From positions 1,364,001 to 1,428,000 of the forward strand of contig NC_014762.1 in assembly GCF_000183725.1 (NCBI RefSeq): DNA of 64,000 nt, given 5' to 3'. The position numbers and the translations under genes were made by a program. Source of the DNA: Sulfuricurvum kujiense DSM 16994 (GTDB lineage Bacteria > Campylobacterota > Campylobacteria > Campylobacterales > Sulfurimonadaceae). This document shows, piece after piece, positions 17,317 to 26,078 of the stretch. Below the pieces are notes generated by a model. That model saw only the letters and a list, made by a program, of their open reading frames with translations, was not told the origin of the DNA and searched no databases. Numbering within the stretch: the stretch's first letter is position 1; every line of letters begins with the position of its first letter.

Positions 17317-18594
17317 ATGAAATTGGGTGAATTGAAAAAAGAGGGGCACTGGCCGTCACTGCTGGCCGCCTTCTTGTATTTCGACTTTAGTTTTATGATG
17401 TGGACGATGCTCGGACCGTTGGCGACTGAGATCAATGAGACGCTAAGTGCGGCAGGCAATGCCCTCAATGATTCGCAGATCGCGACCTTGCTGGCGCTTC
17501 CGATTATGTCCGGAGCCCTTTTACGGATTCTTCTCGGTTTCTTCGTCGATAAATTCGGACCGAAAAAGACCGCGTTGGGATCACAATTGATCGTTATTTT
17601 CACCCTCTTCTTCGCATTCATCCAATCGGATGCGATTACCTATAATCAGCTGCTGCTGGTTGCGCTCGGTCTCGGATTCGGCGGTGCGTCGTTCGCCGTT
17701 GCCCTTCCGCAAGCGGGACAATGGTATCCGCCGCGTCTTCAGGGGGTTGTTTTGGGTATTGCGGGTGCGGGAAACATCGGGGTCGTGATCGACTTTTTGT
17801 TTGCTCCTAAGATCGCTCAACTGTGGGGATGGCCATCGGTTTTTCTCGTGGGCGGAGTCCTATCAACAATCATTTTCATCGCCTATATGTTTTTGGCAAA
17901 AGATGCCCCGCTAAGCATTTATAAGCCGAACCCGAAGAGATTCAAAGACTACATGAAACTTCTAGGGGATAAAGACACCTGGTGGTTCAACCTCTTTTAT
18001 GCAGTCTCATTCGGTGGGTTTGTCGGATTTGCCAACTATATGAAAGTCTATTTGATGAACACCTATCAAAGCGATATGTCCGCTATCGGTCTGGATATTC
18101 TGAATGAAGACAATGTCAAAGTCATGGCAGGATATTTCGGAGCTCTCTGTATCTTCGCCGGGGCTGTTTTGCGTCCGGTCGGAGGGGCTATCGCCGATAA
18201 AATGGGCGGGGTAAAATCCCTCTATGTATTTTATGGTAGCATTGTAGTGTTGTCTCTGATCACGGCCTTGATCGACCTGCCGTTTTGGGCAGCGATTACG
18301 GTGATGTTTTTGATCATGGCGAATCTCGGAATGGCAAACGGTTCGGTGTTCCAGCTCGTACCGCAGCGCTTTGGTAAAGATATCGGGATTATGACCGGAC
18401 TTATCGGTGCGGCCGGAGGATTGGGCGGATCGGCTTTAATCAAAACATTCGGTTGGTCTCAGGGGGCATTTGACGGTTATGCCGCCGGGTTCTTAATCTT
18501 TGCCGGATTCGTTTTAGTGGCGATATCGGGTATCTCTCTGGTAAAAACCCGATGGAGAACGACGTGGGGTGCGACTGCAGGCGGACGGATTTAA
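17317..18594 (+). CDS. narK: nitrate/nitrite transporter of the MFS NNP family
   Basis: 425 residues with 12 predicted helices. Both nitrate signatures are present: GIAGAGNIGVVI in helix 5 and GLIGAAGGLGG near helix 11. The family moves nitrate and/or nitrite across the inner membrane. The context with assimilatory enzymes suggests nitrate import for nitrogen nutrition (NasA-type). The ATG at 17317 follows AGGAG; a GTG at 17311 is less likely. It is the first gene of a unit with the phosphatase-kinase gene. Confidence 0.92.
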   Translation: MKLGELKKEGHWPSLLAAFLYFDFSFMMWTMLGPLATEINETLSAAGNALNDSQIATLLALPIMSGALLRILLGFFVDKFGPKKTALGSQLIVIFTLFFAFIQSDAITYNQLLLVALGLGFGGASFAVALPQAGQWYPPRLQGVVLGIAGAGNIGVVIDFLFAPKIAQLWGWPSVFLVGGVLSTIIFIAYMFLAKDAPLSIYKPNPKRFKDYMKLLGDKDTWWFNLFYAVSFGGFVGFANYMKVYLMNTYQSDMSAIGLDILNEDNVKVMAGYFGALCIFAGAVLRPVGGAIADKMGGVKSLYVFYGSIVVLSLITALIDLPFWAAITVMFLIMANLGMANGSVFQLVPQRFGKDIGIMTGLIGAAGGLGGSALIKTFGWSQGAFDGYAAGFLIFAGFVLVAISGISLVKTRWRTTWGATAGGRI

Positions 18595-18605
18595 ATCCTG
18601 TATTA

Positions 18606-18624
18606 TACGGTGCATCGCACCGTA
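18606..18624 (+). promoter_or_regulatory. intergenic hairpin between narK and the phosphatase-kinase gene
   Basis: TACGGTGC (18606-18613) pairs perfectly with GCACCGTA (18617-18624) around the loop ATC. There is no T tract after it. It may mark an mRNA processing or attenuation point that lowers expression of the downstream gene relative to narK (inference). Confidence 0.55.
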
Positions 18625-18666
18625 AATATGAAATTGACAAAATCCTATATAACTTGGACTTTTAGC

Positions 18667-20307
18667 ATGCTGCAACTGCAATCCAGCGAATATATTCTTC
18701 CCAAACCCGGTTCCACAGGAGATGACGCATGCGCCTATGCCATTATCGATAATTCGCTTTTCGTATCGGTATTGTGCGACGGCGTGGGGAGCGCCAAACG
18801 CGGCGGAACCGCCGCCCGTCAGAGTGTCAAATTTTTTATCAATCAGTTCAAATCCCGTCCAAAAGCATGGGGGATTTCCAAAACGATGGAAGTCTTTACC
18901 CGCCATATCAACGGGCTCCTCTTTAAAGAGTCGATTTCCCAGTACGGGCAAATCGAACTGCTGACAACACTCTGTCTGGCAATCATCGAAGGCGAGAGCC
19001 TCTATACCCTCAATCTCGGAGATTCCCGCATCTATCTTTTGAAACAAAACGGAGAGTTCAAGCGCCTCAGTACCGATCATACGATGGATGATGAATACAT
19101 GTCGCACGTCCTGACCCAAGCCTGCGGCATGAGTGAAAACATCGATCCGAATATCGTCTCTACCCCGATCGCCGTCGGAGACACTCTGGTTTTATGCAGC
19201 GACGGCGTCTACAATCTGATCGATGAAAAAAGTTTTATGGATCTGGTACATCAGGGATTAGGATCTGCAACGATCATCAACCACGCCGCTCAAGACGGCC
19301 AACTGCACGATCGTGATGATATGAGTCTGCAGATCTTTCGTATCGAATCACTCGATCCGCTGCACGCACTCAAAAACAACGATCTTCCTATCCCTAAATC
19401 GCTGTATGAAGGTGACATTATCGACGGATATACCCTCATATCACCGATGATGGAACACCGGCGGATCTGGAAAGTGAGCAAGCAGGGGCAATTCTATGTC
19501 ATGAAATTCCCGATGCGCGCGTATGATGAACAAGCCTTGGACGAATTCGTCCGCGAAGCATGGACCGCAAAACAGATCACCCACAAAGCCTTCGGTCACG
19601 CATGGATTCCCGAAGGGCGCAGTGTCCGCTATTATATGATGGACCTCGTTGAGGGAATCAATTTAAAAGATTACGTCAAAAACCGCCCTCTCTCCATCGA
19701 CAATGCAATCGAACTCGGAAAATTTCTCCACCGAGCCGAAGCCCATCTGCTGCATCTGGGATTGGTGCACGGCGACATTAAACCCGAAAATATCATCGTC
19801 TACAAAAAGGAAGGGGAAGCGGGGGTCAATTTTAAAATGGTCGATTTCGGCTCGATTGTCGAAATTTTTTCGACCGACTCCCGAGCGGGGACCCCCTCAT
19901 ACCTTGCGCCCGAACGGTTCATCGGAGGCGTTATCAACGAATCGACCGAAATCTTCTCAATCGGAGTCACCCTCTACTGGGCTTTGAGCGGCAAACTCCC
20001 TTACGGCGAGATCGAACCGTTCCAGACTCCGACGTTCAAAACTCCCAAACGTCCGGTCAAGCTCAACAGCAATATCCCCCTCTGGCTTGATTCGATCATC
20101 ATGCGTGCCATTGCCGTTTCGCCGGAGCGTCGCTACACTCACTACTCCGAATTTTTTTATGAGCTTAAAGCGCCCGAGAAAGTCAAACCTTTCTTCAGCG
20201 ATGAGACACCCCTGATCGAGCGTTCGCCCGTCATGTTTTACAAGATCGGATTTTTTCTTGCCCTCGCTGCCGAGATTGTAACCTTTGTCCTCTATGTTTC
20301 GAAGTAG
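18667..20307 (+). CDS. bifunctional PP2C phosphatase / Ser-Thr protein kinase
   Basis: About 546 residues. The N-terminal PP2C domain (1-235) has CDGVG, LNLGDSRIYLL, LCSDGVYNL and a final HDRDDMS metal site. The kinase domain (about 250-500) has Lys280 (YVMKFP), HGDIKPEN at 368 (Arg of HRD replaced by Gly), DFG at 393 and GTPSYLAPE. A C-terminal helix (about 524-543) anchors it to the membrane. The same pairing with a nitrate transporter occurs in Pseudomonas nasA regions. Its target is unknown, NarK being one candidate. I chose the ATG at 18667 because earlier starts lie in or just after the hairpin and extend beyond the PP2C fold. Confidence 0.9.
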   Translation: MLQLQSSEYILPKPGSTGDDACAYAIIDNSLFVSVLCDGVGSAKRGGTAARQSVKFFINQFKSRPKAWGISKTMEVFTRHINGLLFKESISQYGQIELLTTLCLAIIEGESLYTLNLGDSRIYLLKQNGEFKRLSTDHTMDDEYMSHVLTQACGMSENIDPNIVSTPIAVGDTLVLCSDGVYNLIDEKSFMDLVHQGLGSATIINHAAQDGQLHDRDDMSLQIFRIESLDPLHALKNNDLPIPKSLYEGDIIDGYTLISPMMEHRRIWKVSKQGQFYVMKFPMRAYDEQALDEFVREAWTAKQITHKAFGHAWIPEGRSVRYYMMDLVEGINLKDYVKNRPLSIDNAIELGKFLHRAEAHLLHLGLVHGDIKPENIIVYKKEGEAGVNFKMVDFGSIVEIFSTDSRAGTPSYLAPERFIGGVINESTEIFSIGVTLYWALSGKLPYGEIEPFQTPTFKTPKRPVKLNSNIPLWLDSIIMRAIAVSPERRYTHYSEFFYELKAPEKVKPFFSDETPLIERSPVMFYKIGFFLALAAEIVTFVLYVSK

Positions 20308-20318
20308 CCTGAAAACAA

Positions 20319-21044
20319 CTACTTTTCAAGTATAAACAGATTGTTGCTCGGATGGCATTCAGCGATAAACCGCTCTTTGAGCTCCCGGTCAAACGTCATC
20401 AGATAAACATTTGCATTTTTGAGCGAAAGCGTTTGAAAGTGCCCCAGTAAAATATCATCGGCGACATTCTTGCCGTGATCGCATTTGGTGAAATTAAACG
20501 ACTGAAGCGTCTTTTTATAATCGTACAGATCGGCTTCCCATTGGCTTTTGTATAGATACAGAGAATCAGGGTTGGCCGCGACATAAATACGATTATCGGG
20601 AATGTCGAATTTCTCGATAACGTCGTTGAACAACGATCCGATGTTGGAAAAGTTTTCAATATCCCAAAACAGATAATCTCCGCGGTTTTGCGTCGCTTTG
20701 GACTTGTTTATCAGGGTCAGACGTTTGGAAATGTTGTAGTGGTTATGGGCAATATCATTGATTAGTTCGATCTTGTTTTTGAGTTTTTGCGCATCGGTCG
20801 TATCAAATTTCAGCACCTTTCCCAGTTCGATGTACAGCTCGATATCGGCGAGTTCCTCTCTCGCCCCACCCTTTTGATAACTCTCCAGTGCTTTGAGTTT
20901 ATAGGGGGGGAAAATAATCCCGATATTCATCGCTTTCCCCTCACCGAAAGCCCTTTTGACTTTGGCAAAGAGACGTTTCGCCTCGTCGGTATTTTCTAAT
21001 TCTATCGAACCGAAATATTTTTGATTAATTATAATTTTTTGCAC
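20319..21044 (-). CDS. NYN (PIN-like) domain protein
   Basis: About 241 residues. The second half has the acidic motifs of NYN/LabA-like nucleases: LFWDIENFSNI, then HGKNVADDILLGHF, then VYLMTFDREL. These Asp residues bind Mg2+ in the family, which cleaves RNA. The N-terminal half is helical and unrecognised. The GTG at 21044 is preferred because AAAGGG lies 5 bases upstream; an ATG at 21086 has no RBS. It converges with the kinase gene and diverges from the Rrf2 gene, inside the nitrate region but with no obvious link to it. Confidence 0.72.
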   Translation of the reverse strand: MQKIIINQKYFGSIELENTDEAKRLFAKVKRAFGEGKAMNIGIIFPPYKLKALESYQKGGAREELADIELYIELGKVLKFDTTDAQKLKNKIELINDIAHNHYNISKRLTLINKSKATQNRGDYLFWDIENFSNIGSLFNDVIEKFDIPDNRIYVAANPDSLYLYKSQWEADLYDYKKTLQSFNFTKCDHGKNVADDILLGHFQTLSLKNANVYLMTFDRELKERFIAECHPSNNLFILEK

Positions 21045-21139
21045 TTTCACCCTTTGTCGAGAATATTTTAGCATTTGATACTTCATATTTTGAGTGCTCT
21101 TTCTTTTAAGGCATCCATCTCTTATTACTGGAAGTTTTG

Positions 21140-21145
21140 TATAAT
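21140..21145 (+). promoter_or_regulatory. -10 box of the Rrf2 regulator gene
   Basis: TATAAT lies 31 bases before the ATG at 21177. It implies transcription from about 21152, which rules out the longer reading-frame starts at 21075 and 21144. The nitrate palindrome is absent here. Confidence 0.5.
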
Positions 21146-21176
21146 GCAGCTATCAGTTTCCTTAGAAGGTCCCTCT

Positions 21177-21602
21177 ATGCTCTCTTCTGCTTGTCAAGAT
21201 ACTATCCGCGCCGCCGTATGGCTCTCCACCAAAGAAATCGGAAAGTTTTATCGTATACAAGAGATCAGCGAATCGCTGGAACTGCCGTATCACTTTCTCT
21301 CAAAATCGCTCCAAAAACTGGTTCATGCGGGGATATTGGTCTCTTTGCGGGGTGCCTCGGGAGGGGTGAGCCTTTCAAAACCCGCATCGGAAATCACCCT
21401 GCTCTCGATTATCGATGCCGTAGACGGAAGCGTCTTTTTTGATACCTGCGTTTTAGGTATCGGAGATTGCGAAGCGGAAAAACCGTGCGCTTTGCATGCG
21501 CAATGGGATGTATGGCGCCAAGAGATGCTGGAGATGTACTCCGCCATGCGCCTGAGCGAGATCACCGATGACGTCATCTTGCGAAAAGTAAAACGGATTT
21601 AG
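21177..21602 (+). CDS. Rrf2-family regulator with probable Fe-S cluster
   Basis: 141 residues. The N-terminal winged helix (YRIQEISESLELPYHFLSKSLQKLVHAGILVSLRGASGGVSL) is typical of Rrf2 proteins. Cys91, Cys98, Cys104 and His107 match the IscR [2Fe-2S] ligand set (Cys92, Cys98, Cys104, His107) with one extra residue in the first gap. The NsrR and IscR branches sense nitric oxide or Fe-S status. Lying directly upstream of nrtA, it is the best candidate for reading the three TGATTA palindromes, but this is inference. The start was placed at 21177 from the RBS (AGAAGG) and the promoter. Confidence 0.87.
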   Translation: MLSSACQDTIRAAVWLSTKEIGKFYRIQEISESLELPYHFLSKSLQKLVHAGILVSLRGASGGVSLSKPASEITLLSIIDAVDGSVFFDTCVLGIGDCEAEKPCALHAQWDVWRQEMLEMYSAMRLSEITDDVILRKVKRI

Positions 21603-21640
21603 ACCTCTTATTTTCACAATTCTCACACCATACATAAAAG

Positions 21641-21720
21641 TGATTATTTTTTAATCAACATACTGCATAGTATTTCTAATTTTTACTCTACAATTATTTC
21701 AGACAAAATAGTCTTAATAA
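21641..21720 (+). promoter_or_regulatory. nrtA promoter with TGATTA-N5-TAATCA operator
   Basis: The palindrome TGATTA-TTTTT-TAATCA is at 21641-21657. TACAAT is at 21689-21694, again after exactly 31 bases. The predicted +1 at 21701 begins AGACAAAATAGTCT, which can form a small AGAC/GTCT hairpin. The sequence from TACAAT to the +1 (TACAATTATTTCAGA) is identical to that of narK over 15 bases. Confidence 0.82.
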
Positions 21721-21731
21721 GGAGTTTCATT

Positions 21732-23114
21732 ATGAAAAGCTTGAGTATTTTAGGAAAAGGTGCATTAGTGCTCTCTATTGCCGCCTCTATAGCCATGGCC
21801 GCACCGGAAAAAGCAAATTTGAAAATAGGGTTTATCGCCCTTACCGATTGTGCTCCGATCGTCATTGCGAAAGAAAAAGGTTTCTTTGCCAAACACGGAT
21901 TAAACGTTGATGTCGTAAAAGAAGGGGGCGGATGGGCCGGAATACAGCAAAAAGTGATCAGTGGAGAATACGACTATTCCCACGCTCTTGCCGTGATGCC
22001 GTTAGCCGCGACACTCGGTATCAGCGGAAATACACCGATGTATGCCCTCCTCTCCCTCGATTACAACGGTAATGCAATTACCTTCAGTAACGACGTAATC
22101 GATCAAATGGAAAAATACGGATTGGATTCGGTCAAACGACCGGTTACGTCTGCCTCACTCAAAAAATTGATCGATGCCAAACGTGCCGCTGAAGGATCAA
22201 AATATAAGCCTCTTGAATTCGGTATGGTATTTCCTGTCTCTACCCATAACTATGAAATTCGTTATTGGATGGCAATGAGCGGAATTGATCCGGATGCCGA
22301 TACGACGCTTAAGGTTGTTCCGCCGCCTCAGATGGTCGCGAATCTTCAAGCCGGTAATATTGACGGATATTGTGTCGGTGAACCGTGGAATGAACGGGCG
22401 GTAATGGCAAATCTAGGTTCGTCTTTGGTTACCAACTATGACATTTGGAACAATAAACCCGAAAAAGTATTGATGTCGACCAAATCATTTGCCGATAAAA
22501 ATCCGGAGACTACCCAAGCCGTCATGCAATCGATCATTGAGGCGCAAAAATGGCTTGATGCTTCTTGGGATAACCGGAAAGAGGCTTCCGCCATCCTCTC
22601 TAAAAAAGAGTATGTCAATGCCCCTAAAGATATTATCGACAATTCGATGACAGGTACATTTCAATTCCTAAAAGGAAAACCGAGTGAACCTAATCCGATG
22701 TTTAACGTCTTTGCAAACAATTATGCCGCATATCCGTTCTACAGCCACGGGATGTGGTATCTGACTCAGATGATCCGCTGGGGTCAAATCAATAAAGCGA
22801 TCGACATGAAAAAAACGGTCGAAGCGGTTTACCGTCCCGATTTGTTTGCCAAAGCAGCGAAAAGCGTAGGGTACAGCCTCCCTGCTTCACCGTGGAAAAT
22901 AGACGGTAAAGACCAATATAACAAATTTATCGACGGCAAAGTGTTTGACCCCAATCATGCCGTAGATTATATCTATGATACCAAAGTCAATCATGCCAAA
23001 GTTTCCAAAGCAGCTTTGGCCAAAGCAAATACGTGGAAAGTTAAAACACTTCAGCCGGCGTATGTATGTCCTTACGGTCCTGCAGGCTGTGCTAATCCGA
23101 AATTTATCAAATAA
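21732..23114 (+). CDS. nrtA: nitrate ABC transporter, substrate-binding protein (NrtA type)
   Basis: 460 residues with a signal peptide ending AIAMAAP. The mature part is the CmpA/NrtA/SsuA fold (LKIGFIALTDCAPIVIAKEKGFFAKHGL, GVISGEYDYSHA-like, VGEPWNERAVM). Length and the Trp-rich YPFYSHGMWYLTQMIRWGQ segment fit the nitrate/bicarbonate branch. It delivers nitrate to NrtB in the periplasm. The C-terminus carries two Cys (CPYGPAGC), which is unusual. No lipobox is evident, so it is probably soluble. Confidence 0.92.
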   Translation: MKSLSILGKGALVLSIAASIAMAAPEKANLKIGFIALTDCAPIVIAKEKGFFAKHGLNVDVVKEGGGWAGIQQKVISGEYDYSHALAVMPLAATLGISGNTPMYALLSLDYNGNAITFSNDVIDQMEKYGLDSVKRPVTSASLKKLIDAKRAAEGSKYKPLEFGMVFPVSTHNYEIRYWMAMSGIDPDADTTLKVVPPPQMVANLQAGNIDGYCVGEPWNERAVMANLGSSLVTNYDIWNNKPEKVLMSTKSFADKNPETTQAVMQSIIEAQKWLDASWDNRKEASAILSKKEYVNAPKDIIDNSMTGTFQFLKGKPSEPNPMFNVFANNYAAYPFYSHGMWYLTQMIRWGQINKAIDMKKTVEAVYRPDLFAKAAKSVGYSLPASPWKIDGKDQYNKFIDGKVFDPNHAVDYIYDTKVNHAKVSKAALAKANTWKVKTLQPAYVCPYGPAGCANPKFIK

Positions 23115-23124
23115 GGGTTGAGTT

Positions 23125-23916
23125 ATGAATTCCAATGTGTTTGAATTGGGCAAGAGGATTGTTCTTCCTCTGCTCGTACTCGTACTCATAATCGCCGGAT
23201 GGTCGGCACTATCGAGTCATGTGGAACAGTTTCCTACTCCGAGTGAAACGTACGATGTCGCCAAAGAGGTGTTCGCCGATCCGTTTTATATCAACAATGA
23301 GGATGACAAAGGGATCGGATGGCAGATACTCAACTCTCTAGAGAGGGTATTCGGCGGATTCGCTCTGGCCATTCTTGTCGGAGTGCCGCTAGGACTGTTG
23401 ATCGGGATGAGTAAAAATGCGTTTATCGCTCTCAACCCGTTTATCCAGATACTCAAACCGGTTTCACCGCTGGCATGGCTGCCTCTGCTGTTGTTTGTCT
23501 TTAAAGATATTAATTTAACTGCGATTACAACCATTTTTATCACCTCGATCTGGCCGATCATCATCAATACGGCTCTGGGTGTGAGAAGTGTAAGCGAGGA
23601 TTATCTCAACGTCGCGAAAGTGTTGCAGCTCACGCCGTTTGAAAAAGTGTTTCAGATCATTCTCCCTGTAGCGGTTCCGTTTATTTTTACGGGAATGCGT
23701 CTGTCGCTGGGGATAGCATGGCTCGTTATCGTCGCGGCAGAAATGCTCACCGGCGGTATCGGTATCGGCTTTTGGATCTGGGATGAATATAACAATCTCA
23801 ATTACCACTCGATCATTATCGGGATTGCGATTGTCGGTGTAATAGGGCTTATTTTGGATGCTATTATGGGGTTGATTGCCGATTTCTTTGATTATCGAAA
23901 GCGAGGACGAGCATGA
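23125..23916 (+). CDS. nrtB: nitrate ABC transporter permease
   Basis: 263 residues, about six membrane segments. The ABC permease EAA loop is seen as YLNVAKVLQLTPFEKVFQIILPVAVPFIFTGMRLSLGIAW. It lies 10 bases after nrtA and overlaps the ATPase gene by 4 bases (ATGA). Together they form the importer NrtABD; no separate NrtC fusion ATPase is present. Confidence 0.92.
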   Translation: MNSNVFELGKRIVLPLLVLVLIIAGWSALSSHVEQFPTPSETYDVAKEVFADPFYINNEDDKGIGWQILNSLERVFGGFALAILVGVPLGLLIGMSKNAFIALNPFIQILKPVSPLAWLPLLLFVFKDINLTAITTIFITSIWPIIINTALGVRSVSEDYLNVAKVLQLTPFEKVFQIILPVAVPFIFTGMRLSLGIAWLVIVAAEMLTGGIGIGFWIWDEYNNLNYHSIIIGIAIVGVIGLILDAIMGLIADFFDYRKRGRA

Positions 23917-24713
23917 GTGTAAAACCATTTTTAAAAATCGATCATGTCGATAAAATCTTCCCTTTGGGCGGAGGAAAAGAGTATGTCGCCCTTCGGGATG
24001 TCAAACTCGAGATTAGAGAAAATGAAATCGTTTCGATTATCGGACACTCCGGCTGCGGAAAATCGACGATTCTCAATCTGATAGCCGGCTTGGATACGAT
24101 CAGTAACGGAACCATACTGTTGGAAGACAAACATATCACGGCACCCGGACCGGAACGGGCGGTAGTCTTTCAAAACCATTCACTCCTACCATGGCTCAGT
24201 GTGTATCAAAACATCGAGATGGCCGTTCGAAAAGTATTGGGAGACGATCTGAGCCCCGGCGAGATCCGCGATCATGTGATGAAATACATCCATATGGTCA
24301 ATCTCGACCATGCGAAAGATAAATTTCCCGGTGAGATCAGCGGGGGGATGAAACAACGTGTCGGAATCGCCCGTGCACTCGCCATCGAGCCAAAAGTACT
24401 GCTGATGGATGAACCGTTCGGAGCACTCGACTCATTGACCAGGGCCAACCTGCAAGATCATTTAATGCGGATTCAGATGCAAACAGGAAATACCGTCATC
24501 ATCATCACCCACGATGTCGACGAAGCGGTACTGCTATCGGATCGGGTCATTATGATGACTAACGGACCGGAAGCGACGATCGGTGAGGTATTGGAGGTCA
24601 ATCTTCCGCGTCCCCGCAATCGTCTGGAATTACAGCATAACGAAGAGTATCTTCGATGCCGTGGTGCGATCATCGAGTTTCTCTATTCGAAATTCGCAAA
24701 AGAAGATGAATAA
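23913..24713 (+). CDS. nrtD: nitrate ABC transporter ATP-binding protein
   Basis: 266 residues with Walker A GHSGCGKST, the Q-loop (VFQNHSLLPWLSVYQNI), the ABC signature SGGMKQR, Walker B LLMDEPFGALD and the switch His in IITHDVDEA. It is the NrtD/SsuB type with no fused binding domain. It powers nitrate uptake through NrtB. Confidence 0.93.
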   Translation: MSVKPFLKIDHVDKIFPLGGGKEYVALRDVKLEIRENEIVSIIGHSGCGKSTILNLIAGLDTISNGTILLEDKHITAPGPERAVVFQNHSLLPWLSVYQNIEMAVRKVLGDDLSPGEIRDHVMKYIHMVNLDHAKDKFPGEISGGMKQRVGIARALAIEPKVLLMDEPFGALDSLTRANLQDHLMRIQMQTGNTVIIITHDVDEAVLLSDRVIMMTNGPEATIGEVLEVNLPRPRNRLELQHNEEYLRCRGAIIEFLYSKFAKEDE

Positions 24714-24742
24714 ATACCCTATAACACGACAAGGATTCACAC

Positions 24743-25999
24743 ATGATAAAAATCACATTATCAGCCATTGCCATCTTGACGATGGCCAGTCCGGTTACAG
24801 TCTCTTTGAGCGCCGATGAGGGCTTTAGCCTATTGGGCAATGCTAAGTTCAACGGCGAAATCCGCCCCCGTTATGAAACCGTAGACGACGAATCTACCGC
24901 ATCGGGCAGTGCCGCCAATGCTATGACCGTGCGCGCGGTGCTCGGTTTGGAGGCGCAACTGCTCGGCATCGAAGGCCTCTCAGGAAAAGTAGAAGGGACA
25001 ACTGTTCAATCGATCGGCGGAGAGCACTATTACAGTGTCACAAACAGCCGTTCAAGTACCGCTTACGATACGATCGCCGATCCTCAGCAGTCACGTATTA
25101 CTCAAGCCTATCTGCACTACAAACTGAACAAAACAACGGCCAAAGTCGGACGTCAGATCATCAACATCGACAATCAGCGTTTCGTAGGATCGGTTGACTG
25201 GCGTCAGATGCCGCAAGTTTTTGATGCGGCACTCATCAGCGATAACACCATTGACGCGTTGACGCTGACCGGTGCGTATGTCTGGGGAAGAGATCTGGCG
25301 ATCAATAATAATCCGACGTCGAAGACAAACTCCATAATCCTCAACGGATCGTACAAAGTGAGTGATATGCTCAAAATTACCGCCTATGACTATATGATCT
25401 CGTCTGCCAGCGATACCGTCGGAATCGCATTGACGGGGACGCTTCCTTTCGCGAATGCAAAAGTCGCCTACCGTGCCGAATACGCTTCACAGGGGGATGC
25501 GTCGCGTGACACCGACAATCTTCCGGCAAATCAAAATGTTCAAGCCGATGCCTACTACTACAACCTGGATCTAAAAGCCGATATGAACGGCTTTTTTGCG
25601 GGTGCAGGATACGAGTTTTTAAGCGGAACGACAACGACTGATGGCAAAACCAAATTTCAGACCCCTCTGGCCACGCTTCATGCCTTCAACGGATGGGCCG
25701 ATAAATTTTTGGCTACCCCGACAGGCGGCCTCAAAGATACAAGCGTGACCCTCGGCTACAGTGCGGCAGGTCTGGGAAAAGCGATGGTCGTGTATCATGA
25801 TTTCGCAACGGACGTGGAAATGGGCGGCAAAAGCGACTTAGGGAATGAATGGGATCTGCTCTACACCAATGCGATTCCCGGTGTAAAAGGGCTAAACGCT
25901 CTTGTGAAAGCCGCTTTTTATAATGCCGGTGACGTCAATCCGACAACAACATACGCTGATACCGATAAAATCTGGCTCCAACTCGATTATAAGTTCTAG
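24743..25999 (+). CDS. outer-membrane porin in the nitrate operon
   Basis: 418 residues. A signal peptide is followed by amphipathic beta strands ending in the C-terminal aromatic residue (IWLQLDYKF), the outer-membrane signature. Segments NGEIRPRYETVDDES and TAKVGRQIINIDNQRFVGSVDWRQMPQVFDA resemble OprD/alginate-export-like porins common in Campylobacterota. Being 29 bases after nrtD suggests it admits nitrate or another small anion (inference). A strong hairpin follows it. Confidence 0.85.
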   Translation: MIKITLSAIAILTMASPVTVSLSADEGFSLLGNAKFNGEIRPRYETVDDESTASGSAANAMTVRAVLGLEAQLLGIEGLSGKVEGTTVQSIGGEHYYSVTNSRSSTAYDTIADPQQSRITQAYLHYKLNKTTAKVGRQIINIDNQRFVGSVDWRQMPQVFDAALISDNTIDALTLTGAYVWGRDLAINNNPTSKTNSIILNGSYKVSDMLKITAYDYMISSASDTVGIALTGTLPFANAKVAYRAEYASQGDASRDTDNLPANQNVQADAYYYNLDLKADMNGFFAGAGYEFLSGTTTTDGKTKFQTPLATLHAFNGWADKFLATPTGGLKDTSVTLGYSAAGLGKAMVVYHDFATDVEMGGKSDLGNEWDLLYTNAIPGVKGLNALVKAAFYNAGDVNPTTTYADTDKIWLQLDYKF

Positions 26000-26014
26000 C
26001 CTTCTTGCTTCATA

Positions 26015-26042
26015 CGGCTGAATACCTTTGCGTATTCAGCCG
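26015..26042 (+). terminator. terminator of the nrtABD-porin operon
   Basis: CGGCTGAATAC (26015-26025) pairs perfectly with GTATTCAGCCG (26032-26042), loop of 6. The next bases, CCCCCTATTTTA, give only a moderate T tract. It separates the operon from the nirE promoter. Confidence 0.82.
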
Positions 26043-26078
26043 CCCCCTATTTTACCCTTCTACATAAAGAAAATCGGG

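Noticed and set aside
18514-19119. 201-codon open frame on the minus strand
   Set aside because: It lies antisense to narK and the phosphatase-kinase gene, follows their codon pattern, and has no RBS or family features.
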